Assembly (NCBI GenBank): GCA_016177865.1
Contig: JACOUJ010000061.1
Location: forward strand, 1-13,069
DNA length: 13,069 nt
Direction: 5' to 3'
Origin: Candidatus Rokuibacteriota bacterium
GTDB lineage: Bacteria > Methylomirabilota > Methylomirabilia > Rokubacteriales > JACOUJ01
Below the pieces are notes generated by a model that saw nothing but the letters and a program-made list of their open reading frames with translations, was not told the DNA's origin and did no database searches. Shown here piece after piece: positions 6,624-12,379 of the stretch; the stretch's first letter is position 1, and each line of letters begins with the position of its first letter. Made by a program: the position numbers and the translations under genes.

Positions 6624-7462
6624 TCGGGCGCTGGCCTGTCGCCTTGCTTCACGGAGCCTTGGTCGCGCTCAGCCTCATGCCGCCTGCGGAGGCCGAGACG
6701 GTTATCGGGGAGGGAGTGATTCGGTCGGACGAGCGGGTGGTGATCAAGTCCAAGGTCCCGGGTCCGATCCGCCGCATTCTGGTGCGTGAGGGCGACGTGA
6801 TCGCCGGGGGCCAGCCGTTGCTCGAGATGGACAACGAGACGAGTTACGCAATGGTTGAAGCGGCCGCGGCGGAAGTGCGTCGGGCCGCGGCCGCCTTGCT
6901 CGAGGTGCGGGGGGCGCTCGAGACCGCAACCCGCGAATACGAGCGCCTCCTCAAGGTCCGGGATCTCATCACGGTAAAGGAATTCGAATTATCCCGGGAC
7001 GCGGTGCGGAACGCCCAAGCCGCGATGCAAACGCGCAAAGAGGAGCTGTTCAAGGCCCAGAAGCAGCTCGACGTCGCGCGGGCGAACTTCAACGAGACGC
7101 TCATCGTGGCCCCCTTCAACGGCGTCGTGTCGAGGATCCACGTGCGGGAGGGCGACAGCCCGAAGGTGTCCGAAACGCCGCTGCTCGATGTGCTCTCCCT
7201 CGAGAAGCTGTATCTGGAAGTGGCGCTGCCTCTGCCGTATCTCGGCCGCATCCGGGAGGGGATGACGCTACGCTTCGACGTCGAAGGGGAGACCACCGCG
7301 ATTCGGACGTCGTCGACAGGCAAGATCAGCTACGTATACCCCGAAGTCGATCCGAGGACTCGAATGTTCCTGGTCAAGATCAGCGTTCCTCCGGCGGGGT
7401 CTCGGGTTCTTCCCGGCATGTTCGCGAAAGTTCGGATCGAGCTCCAAGGGACGGCGCGTTGA
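6620..7462 (+). CDS. HlyD/RND-type periplasmic adaptor (membrane fusion protein)
   Basis: The 280-residue product has a cleavable signal peptide ending in PPAEA (22-26). It then has a split lipoyl domain (about 40-72 and 160-192, with VPGPIRRILVREGDVI and APFNGVVSRIHVREGD), a coiled-coil hairpin (about 76-158), and a beta-barrel/membrane-proximal part containing LPGMFAKVRIEL near the end. This is the layout of RND-type adaptors such as AcrA, but it is short and lacks a long N-terminal anchor, so it is probably a free or lipid-independent periplasmic subunit. The ATG at 6620 overlaps the TolC stop as ATGA, and the gene ends in a TTGA overlap with cysQ, so translation is likely coupled along the operon. 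No RND pump, ABC transporter or MFS pump is adjacent; the neighbouring candidate is the fusion protein at 3079. Longer in-frame extension upstream to 6380 lies inside the TolC gene and lacks family similarity. Confidence 0.9.
   Translation: MIGRWPVALLHGALVALSLMPPAEAETVIGEGVIRSDERVVIKSKVPGPIRRILVREGDVIAGGQPLLEMDNETSYAMVEAAAAEVRRAAAALLEVRGALETATREYERLLKVRDLITVKEFELSRDAVRNAQAAMQTRKEELFKAQKQLDVARANFNETLIVAPFNGVVSRIHVREGDSPKVSETPLLDVLSLEKLYLEVALPLPYLGRIREGMTLRFDVEGETTAIRTSSTGKISYVYPEVDPRTRMFLVKISVPPAGSRVLPGMFAKVRIELQGTAR
7446..7451 (+). promoter_or_regulatory. Ribosome-binding site fixing the TTG start of cysQ
   Basis: AAGGGA lies seven bases before the TTG at 7459. This supports the TTGA-overlap start over the ATG at 7507, which has no comparable site. 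Confidence 0.55.
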
Positions 7463-8298
7463 CGATCCTCAGACATCATCTTCCAACCGTCGCAGACGTG
7501 TTAGCCATGTTGCGGCGGGTAATGGCGCTGGCACGAGAGGCCGGTGAGGCCATCCTCGCTTACTACGAGGGAGAGATCGAGGCACAACCGAAGAGCGACG
7601 GGAGTCCGCTTACCTTGGCCGACCGTGCGGCTCATCGCATCATCTCTGACGGCCTCGCAGCCCTCGACCCGGCGATTCCAGTCGTCTCCGAAGAGGGCCT
7701 TGTGCCGGAGTACGCCGTGCGCAAGGACTGGCATCGGTTCTGGCTAGTCGATCCGCTTGACGGTAGCAAGGAATTCATCAAGCACAACGGCGAGTTTACC
7801 GTCAACATCGCCCTGATCGAACACGCCGAGCCGGTGATGGGAGTCATCTTCGCACCAGCGCTCGACCTGATGTATTACGCCGCCAAGGGCGGGGGGGCAT
7901 GGAAGCAGGAAGACGGTGCGTCGCCGAAGCGGATCTTCTCGAGCGATCCTGAGCGAACCGTTCCGCTGACCATCGTCGAGAGTCGTTCGCATCCCTCACC
8001 GGCACTCGAGGACTACCTGAGCACTCTTCACATCGCGCGCAGACTCGAGGTGGGGAGTTCCCTGAAGTTCTGCTGGCTTGCCGAAGGCAAAGCCGACGTC
8101 TACCCGCGGCTGGGACCGACCATGGAATGGGATGTAGCCGCTGGGGACTGCATCTATCGGAATGCCGCCCGAAAGGGGCAGAACCCCTCTCCGCTGACCT
8201 ACAACAAGCCGAATTTGCGGAATGACCGGTTTGTCGTCGGCCTGCCTCGCTGCGGGGAGAACAGCACCGATGTGGCCGAGGCGCCGACGGAACCCTGA
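7459..8298 (+). CDS. cysQ: 3'(2'),5'-bisphosphate nucleotidase CysQ (PAP phosphatase)
   Basis: This 279-residue inositol-monophosphatase-fold enzyme removes the 3' phosphate from 3'-phosphoadenosine 5'-phosphate (PAP), the by-product of PAPS-dependent sulfotransferases and PAPS reductase. It can also act on PAPS. The Mg-binding motifs are intact: the SEE pair at 77-79, DPLDGSKEF at 98-106 and EWDVAAGD at 223-230. KHNGEFTVNIALIEH and GSSLKFC also match E. coli CysQ closely. The TTG start overlaps the adaptor stop (TTGA) and has AAGGGA seven bases upstream; the E. coli-like N-terminus would begin at the internal ATG 7507, so the first 16 residues are an extension. The C-terminus after WDVAAGD departs from E. 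coli CysQ and ends in a charged tail. Coupling to an exporter and closeness to a PAPS synthase suggest PAP recycling for a sulfation pathway (inference). Confidence 0.93.
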   Translation: MTILRHHLPTVADVLAMLRRVMALAREAGEAILAYYEGEIEAQPKSDGSPLTLADRAAHRIISDGLAALDPAIPVVSEEGLVPEYAVRKDWHRFWLVDPLDGSKEFIKHNGEFTVNIALIEHAEPVMGVIFAPALDLMYYAAKGGGAWKQEDGASPKRIFSSDPERTVPLTIVESRSHPSPALEDYLSTLHIARRLEVGSSLKFCWLAEGKADVYPRLGPTMEWDVAAGDCIYRNAARKGQNPSPLTYNKPNLRNDRFVVGLPRCGENSTDVAEAPTEP

Positions 8299-8372
8299 AT
8301 CCTCGGACATGGTGGTCGAGAGGAAGGCTGTGCGGTGACTTGGTAGTGGCGACCGTCCCCTAGGTCCGAGAA

Positions 8373-8378
8373 GGGAGG
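8373..8378 (+). promoter_or_regulatory. Strong Shine-Dalgarno for the TTG start of sat-cysC
   Basis: GGGAGG lies five bases before the TTG at 8384, the only well-supported start for this gene; the next candidates lie inside the conserved N-terminal sulfurylase domain. Confidence 0.65.
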
Positions 8379-8383
8379 ACACC

Positions 8384-10108
8384 TTGACGACCCCGGAAAG
8401 TGGCCTGATTCTCCCATGTGGAAGCGTGCTCGTGAACCTGCTCGTTCCCGACGGGGCTGCGAGTGAGCTGAGAGCGCGCGCCCACCGGCTGCCGTCGTTG
8501 CAACTGTCGGAGCGGTCAGCCTGTGACCTTGAACTGCTGGCGACGGGTGGATTCTCCCCACTGAACCGCTTCATGGGCCGCGCGGACCACGAGCGAGTCC
8601 TGGGCGAGATGCGCCTGGCCGACGGCCACATTTTCCCGATTCTGGTGACGCTGCCGGTGGAGCGGGGTCCAGCGGTGCGATTGGATTGGGAGATCGCGCT
8701 GCGGAGCGCGAAAAACGAGCTGCTTGCGGTCATGACGATCGAGGAGATCTACGAGTGGGACCGGAGGGAAGTGGCGCAGGAGGTGTTTGGCACTCAGGAT
8801 CTGCGTCACCCGCTGGTCGCAGAGATGCAGCGCTGGGGCCCGCTCAACATCTCGGGGCGCCTCCAGGTCCTCGATCTGCCGCGCCACTATGACTTTCAGG
8901 ACCTGCGCCTGACACCCGCGGAGACGCGGACTCGGCTGGCGGGGTCCCGCTACACGAACGTCGTCGCCTTTCAGACGCGGAACCCGCTCCACCGCGTGCA
9001 CGAGGAGCTGACGAAGCGGGCGGCGCAAGAGGTCGGCGGCGCGTTGTTGCTGCACCCGGTGGTCGGCATGACGAAGCCGGGGGATGTCGACCACTACACG
9101 CGGGTGCGGACCTACAAGGCGCTGGCCGAGCGGTACTACGAGCCGGGACGCGTGCTGTTGGCGTTGCTCCCGCTCGCGATGCGCTTGGCTGGACCGCGCG
9201 AAGCGTTGTGGCATGCCCTCATCCGGCGCAACCACGGCGCGAACTATCTGATTATCGGCCGCGACCACGCGAGTCCTGGCACGGACTCGGCCGGCAAGCC
9301 GTTCTATGGTCCGTATGACGCCCAAGAGTTGGTGGGACGGTTCAAGGACGAACTGGGCGTCGGTGTCGTGCCTTTTCGGGAACTGATGTACCTGCCCGAC
9401 GAAGGTCGCTACGAAGAGGTTTCGCGGATCACACCGGTGACGCGGACCGCCTCGATCTCAGGGACGCAGGTGCGTGAGGAGTTCCTCAACGCGGGCCGCA
9501 AGCTCCCGGCATGGTTCACGCGTCCGGAGGTGGCTGAGATCCTGAGCGAGAGCTATCCGCCGCGGCACCGGCAGGGCCTTTGCGTCTGGTTCACCGGACT
9601 GAGCGGCAGCGGCAAGTCGACGACGGCTGAGGTGCTCACGGTCCTGCTGCTCGAGCATGGGCGTCAAGTCACCATCCTGGACGGCGACGTCGTGCGGACG
9701 CACCTATCGAAGGGCCTGGGGTTCAGCAAGGAGGACCGCGACACGAACATCCGACGGATCGGGTTCGTGGCGGCCGAGATCGTCCGGCACGGAGGCGTGG
9801 TGGTCTGCGCAGCAGTGAGCCCGTATCGTGCCACGCGCGAAGACGTGCGGAACATGGTGGGAGCGGATCGCTTCAATGAAGTCTTCGTCGATACGCCGCT
9901 GGAGGTGTGCGAGCAGCGGGACACGAAGGGGATGTACGCGAAGGCACGGCGGGGCGAGATCCACGGTTTCACGGGCATCGACGATCCCTATGAGGTGCCG
10001 CTGAATCCGGAGATTACGCTGGACACGGTGCTCTTCACGCCGGCGCAGAACGCGCGCCGGATTCTGGAGCATCTGCAGGGTCAGGGTTTTGTGCGGGGAG
10101 CCAGCTAG
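8384..10108 (+). CDS. sat-cysC: Bifunctional sulfate adenylyltransferase / adenylylsulfate kinase (PAPS synthase)
   Basis: The 574-residue fusion makes PAPS from sulfate and two ATP. The N-terminal ATP sulfurylase (about 1-390) has QTRNPLHRVHE at 197-207 (the QxRNP and HxxH nucleotide-binding motif), GRDHASPG at 292-299 and ISGTQVR at 358-364. The C-terminal APS kinase (about 396-570) has an intact P-loop GLSGSGKST at 405-413, DGDVVRTHLSKGLGFS at 433-448, DRDTNIRRIGFVA, and FVDTPLEVCEQRD at 501-513 followed by KGMYAKARRGEIHGFTGID. The intact P-loop means the kinase should be active, unlike the degenerate C-terminal domain of fungal ATP sulfurylases. The domain order is sulfurylase then kinase, opposite to animal PAPS synthases. 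The gene lies 85 bases after cysQ and probably shares its transcript. No PAPS reductase or sulfite reductase is present in the window, so PAPS may serve sulfotransferases rather than cysteine synthesis. Confidence 0.95.
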   Translation: MTTPESGLILPCGSVLVNLLVPDGAASELRARAHRLPSLQLSERSACDLELLATGGFSPLNRFMGRADHERVLGEMRLADGHIFPILVTLPVERGPAVRLDWEIALRSAKNELLAVMTIEEIYEWDRREVAQEVFGTQDLRHPLVAEMQRWGPLNISGRLQVLDLPRHYDFQDLRLTPAETRTRLAGSRYTNVVAFQTRNPLHRVHEELTKRAAQEVGGALLLHPVVGMTKPGDVDHYTRVRTYKALAERYYEPGRVLLALLPLAMRLAGPREALWHALIRRNHGANYLIIGRDHASPGTDSAGKPFYGPYDAQELVGRFKDELGVGVVPFRELMYLPDEGRYEEVSRITPVTRTASISGTQVREEFLNAGRKLPAWFTRPEVAEILSESYPPRHRQGLCVWFTGLSGSGKSTTAEVLTVLLLEHGRQVTILDGDVVRTHLSKGLGFSKEDRDTNIRRIGFVAAEIVRHGGVVVCAAVSPYRATREDVRNMVGADRFNEVFVDTPLEVCEQRDTKGMYAKARRGEIHGFTGIDDPYEVPLNPEITLDTVLFTPAQNARRILEHLQGQGFVRGAS

Positions 10109-10311
10109 GAATCGCTCGGCAGCTCGAGGGCGGCCGGAGGTCCAGCTCGCGCCCGACTGGACTCCGGCCAAGTGTGCTGGGCGCCTCCGGTCGGACCTCA
10201 GGAGTGAAGGGCACGCGAATGGGAGCCGAGAGAACCTGGCCTCGTGCGGATCTAGACACAGCGAGGTCCACCCACTGCAAACGCCAGTTCGGGCGCTGAC
10301 GGAGAACGTTC

Positions 10312-10551
10312 GTGACTGAGACGCACATCCGAAGCGTGGTGAAGGGCGTCAGCTGGAGGATCGTTGGGACGCTGGATACGATGCTCTTGGTGTTTCTCTT
10401 TTCGGGAAATGTCTCGCTGGCGGCGATCGTTGGCTCCACTGAAGCGATCACGAAAGTGATCCTCTTCTGGGCGCATGAACGAGCCTGGCAGCGAATTGGC
10501 TGGGGGCGGACTGTTCGAGCGACACCTGTCCCCGAGCGAGCCACGGGATGA
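10312..10551 (+). CDS. DUF2061 small membrane protein
   Basis: The 79-residue product matches the DUF2061 pattern: VKGVSWRIVGTLDTMLLVFL near the N-terminus, a polar VGSTEAITK turn, then VILFWAHERAWQRIGWG. Two hydrophobic segments (about 18-37 and 36-53) predict a small integral inner-membrane hairpin. The biochemical role of the family is unknown. In my knowledge DUF2061 genes recur beside sulfate-activation genes (cysN/cysC, sat), in keeping with the sat-cysC gene just upstream, so a role in sulfate handling is a plausible inference. The GTG at 10312 has GGAG seven bases upstream. The 203 bases between sat-cysC and this gene hold no reading frame or hairpin that I can support. The C-terminal 15 residues are basic and not part of the conserved domain. 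Confidence 0.85.
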   Translation: MTETHIRSVVKGVSWRIVGTLDTMLLVFLFSGNVSLAAIVGSTEAITKVILFWAHERAWQRIGWGRTVRATPVPERATG

Positions 10552-10812
10552 CCTGCCTCTCGGGGCCGCGACGCACAGCCTGGGCGCGACGAGGTGATTC
10601 GGTAGCCGATGCGAGGTGACCCGTCCGTCGTCGCGCGTCGCTCTCACTTACGACACCCTCTTGTACGGCTCAATCGACACAGGTACCATCGTGGTGGATC
10701 TTGGCGCGGATTCTGCGCGCCTGTGAGCTGCGAGGCTATCCGAAGATCGGCTGGGACCCAGCGCGCTCGTGTGATCACCTCTGGCGGAGCGTAGAGCGAT
10801 AGCCAGTATCAC

Positions 10813-10835
10813 GGATCCGCGAGCCACGCGGATCC
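10813..10835. repeat. Perfect 9-bp inverted repeat with 5-base loop
   Basis: GGATCCGCG at 10813-10821 is the exact reverse complement of CGCGGATCC at 10827-10835, separated by AGCCA. It would form a stable hairpin in RNA from either strand. No T-run follows on either side, so it is not a canonical intrinsic terminator, although it could end or protect transcripts from the upstream block. Confidence 0.55.
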
Positions 10836-10935
10836 CCGGTCACGATTCACACCTTCAGTGACGCGATTGTTCCGTGTCAGCATGAGTCGGAGATATGGAC
10901 TGCCGGCACGCCTGGCCTGGGCCGCATTCTTCGGT

Positions 10936-10941
10936 AGGAGG
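10936..10941 (+). promoter_or_regulatory. Shine-Dalgarno of the broken decarboxylase gene
   Basis: AGGAGG lies eight bases before the TTG at 10950, showing that the 5' end of the decarboxylase gene is preserved although the rest is lost. Confidence 0.6.
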
Positions 10942-10949
10942 ACGCGCCT

Positions 10950-11356
10950 TTGAGTTCCCCGCGCGACCGCGAACCCGTGGCCGGGCCACTGGGCGATCTG
11001 GACTCCGAAGTCTTCCAGCGCTACGGCTACCGGGTGGTGGACTGGATCGCCGAGTACCTCGCGCATCCCGAGCGCGTGCCGGTCCTGGCGCGCGTCAAGC
11101 CCGGAGACGTCCGGGGCGCCTTGCCCGCCACGGCGCCTGGGGCGCCCGAGTCCCTCGACGCGATCCTCGCCGACTTCGAGCGCCTGATCCTGCCCGGGAT
11201 CACCCACTGGAACCACCCAGGGTTCTTCGCCTACTTCTCGATACAGGGTCGGTCCCCGGGATCCTCGGCGAGCTCCTGTGCGCGGCGCTCAACGTGAACG
11301 CCATGCTCTGGCGCACCTCGCCGGCCGCGACGGAGCTCCAGGAGGTCGTGCTCGAC
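10950..11356 (+). pseudogene. 5' fragment of PLP-dependent aromatic-L-amino-acid decarboxylase, frameshifted
   Basis: From the TTG at 10950 the frame gives EVFQRYGYRVVDWIAEYL, VLARVKPGDVRGALP, ILADFERLILPGITHWNHP and GFFAYFS, the conserved N-terminus of group II PLP decarboxylases (DOPA/tryptophan/tyrosine decarboxylase family). At about 11239-11245 one base appears to be missing. The family sequence continues in the next frame as GSVPGILGELLCAALNVN and MLWRTSPAATELQEVVLD up to 11356, where similarity stops. Only about 135 of the usual 470-500 residues remain; the PLP lysine, catalytic histidine and the rest are absent. The matched part is otherwise well preserved, so decay is recent, or the sequence is an assembly error. 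A helicase fragment on the opposite strand begins within a few bases. The family match is strong; substrate specificity cannot be assigned. Confidence 0.85.
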
Positions 11357-11358
11357 TC

Positions 11359-11538
11359 GAGACCGGTGAGGAGCGCGGCGATCTCCTGAACAGGCTCCAC
11401 GGTGGCCGAGAGCCCGATCCGCACGGGCGGCATCTCGGCGAGATCGGCCAGGCGCTCGAGCGTGACGGCGAGGTGGACGCCCCGCTTCGAGCCCGCGACC
11501 GCGTGGATCTCGTCCACGATGTAGCAGCAATCGGTCCG
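11359..11538 (-). pseudogene. Internal fragment of an Lhr-type DEAD/DEAH helicase
   Basis: On the minus strand, 11538 down to 11359 reads YIVDEIHAVAGSKRGVHLA, then VTLERLADLAEMPP and VRIGLSATVEPVQEIAALL. This is the motif II (DEIH) to motif III (SAT) segment of Lhr-like superfamily 2 helicases, which are normally 900-1500 residues long. About 55-60 residues remain, with neither the P-loop nor the C-terminal RecA domain. No start codon context or ribosome site is visible. The upstream side runs into a very GC-rich stretch with inverted repeats, and the downstream side meets the decarboxylase fragment at about 11357. It is a dead remnant left by rearrangement, or an artefact of assembly. Confidence 0.8.
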
Positions 11539-11541
11539 GGC

Positions 11542-11576
11542 CGGGCCGCCGGCCCGCCCGCGCGCAGGCGCCTGCG
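11542..11576. repeat. Two adjacent GC-rich inverted repeats
   Basis: CGGGCC at 11542-11547 pairs with GGCCCG at 11551-11556 over three bases, and CGCAGGC/GCCTGCG forms a perfect 14-base palindrome at 11563-11576. They lie between the helicase fragment and the TenA-like gene and may end transcription from either side, or mark the rearrangement endpoint. In DNA this GC-rich such short repeats can be chance. Confidence 0.4.
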
Positions 11577-11642
11577 GGACTCGCGCGCGGACTCGCTGGC
11601 GGTGTATGGTAACTCCATATTCCTCGGCAGGAGGCGCACGCG

Positions 11643-12344
11643 ATGGCGCTCGGCAAGGCGGCGTTCGTCCAGGAGCTCATGGAGCTGATCCGCCAGGGGC
11701 GGAGCTTCGGCGGCCATCCGCTCTGGTGGAAGATCTCCGAGGGCCGGCTCAGCCGATCTCAGCTTCAGGGGTTTGCCAGGCAATTCTTCCTCCAGGTCGC
11801 GGAGTTTCCCCGGGCCGTGAGCGCGCTCCACTCCCGGTGCCCGTACCGAGAGGAGCGCGTCAAGCTCGCCGAGTCGGTCTACGAGGAGGAAACCGGCCGG
11901 CTGAGCAAGTCGAAACCCCACCCGGAGCTCTTCCTCGACTTCTGCGCCGGACTCGGCCTGAGCCGGGGGGAGGTGCTCGCCACGGAGCCGCTGCCCGGCA
12001 CGCTGGCGCTCATCCACTGGTTCGAGCTGTCGACGACCCAGCGCCCGTTCCTCGAGGGCGTGGCCGCCATCAACCTCGCCGCCGAGGGACAGGTCGTGGG
12101 CAACTTCGGCGCGTTCGCCGACGCGCTCCAACGCCACTACGGGCTCTCCAAGGAGGCGGTGGCCTTCTGGGACGTCCACGAGTTCGCGGACGCCGAGCAC
12201 TCCGACGTCGGCGACCACATCGTCGTCCGTCATGCCACGACCGACGCGATCCAGCAGGGAATCCGGGAGGCCGTGCGGACGTCGCTCACGCTGTGGTGGC
12301 TCTTCTTCGATGACATGGACCGCGCCTACGGCGCGGTCGCTTGA
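11643..12344 (+). CDS. TenA/PqqC/CADD-like di-metal oxygenase-fold protein
   Basis: The 233-residue all-helical protein resembles the heme-oxygenase-like di-metal (HDO) group, nearest in my judgement to chlamydial CADD. Shared patterns are FPRAVSALHSRC at 55-66, EEETG at 81-85, PHPELF at 92-97 and HEFADAEH at 179-186. The six metal ligands of CADD (E, H, E, H, D, H) are all matched: E82, H93, E148, H179, D183 and H186. CADD makes para-aminobenzoate using one of its own tyrosines (Tyr27, as I recall). Here that position, in HPLWWKISEG, appears to be Trp, and the Tyr before the central Glu is Ala, so a self-sacrificing reaction is doubtful and an external substrate more likely. PqqC and TenA (thiamine salvage) are alternatives, but TenA lacks these ligands. 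The ATG at 11643 has AGGAGG eight bases upstream. The MFS gene follows after 35 bases and may be cotranscribed. Confidence 0.82.
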   Translation: MALGKAAFVQELMELIRQGRSFGGHPLWWKISEGRLSRSQLQGFARQFFLQVAEFPRAVSALHSRCPYREERVKLAESVYEEETGRLSKSKPHPELFLDFCAGLGLSRGEVLATEPLPGTLALIHWFELSTTQRPFLEGVAAINLAAEGQVVGNFGAFADALQRHYGLSKEAVAFWDVHEFADAEHSDVGDHIVVRHATTDAIQQGIREAVRTSLTLWWLFFDDMDRAYGAVA

Positions 12345-12379
12345 CCCCTCGGAGCCGCGCCGCCATACTCGCTCGCGCC

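Larger units (their letters stand above)
10552..10949. other. 398-base gap without a supported gene
   Basis: No family-like reading frame is recognised here. A 36-codon frame from a GTG at 10616 to 10726 reads fairly protein-like (ALTYDTLLYGSIDTGTIVVD) but is too short to name. TTGTAC at 10661-10666 and TACCAT at 10684-10689 are 17 bases apart and loosely resemble a sigma-70 promoter. A perfect inverted repeat lies at 10813-10835. The gap marks a change from the sulfate/export block to the debris region. Confidence 0.5.

Noticed and set aside
10661..10689. Sigma-70-like promoter TTGTAC, 17 bases, TACCAT
   Set aside because: It matches only about half of the consensus in each box and lies about 260 bases before the nearest start codon.
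10616..10726. 36-codon frame with protein-like stretch ALTYDTLLYGSIDTGTIVVD
   Set aside because: It is too short, has no recognisable family and no clear ribosome site; it may be a gene remnant but chance is not excluded.
11289..12233. Antisense frame of 314 codons opposite the TenA-like gene
   Set aside because: It is a shadow of GC-rich third positions; the sense strand carries conserved ligand motifs and a strong ribosome site. Only the 11359-11538 segment has real helicase similarity, and in a different frame.
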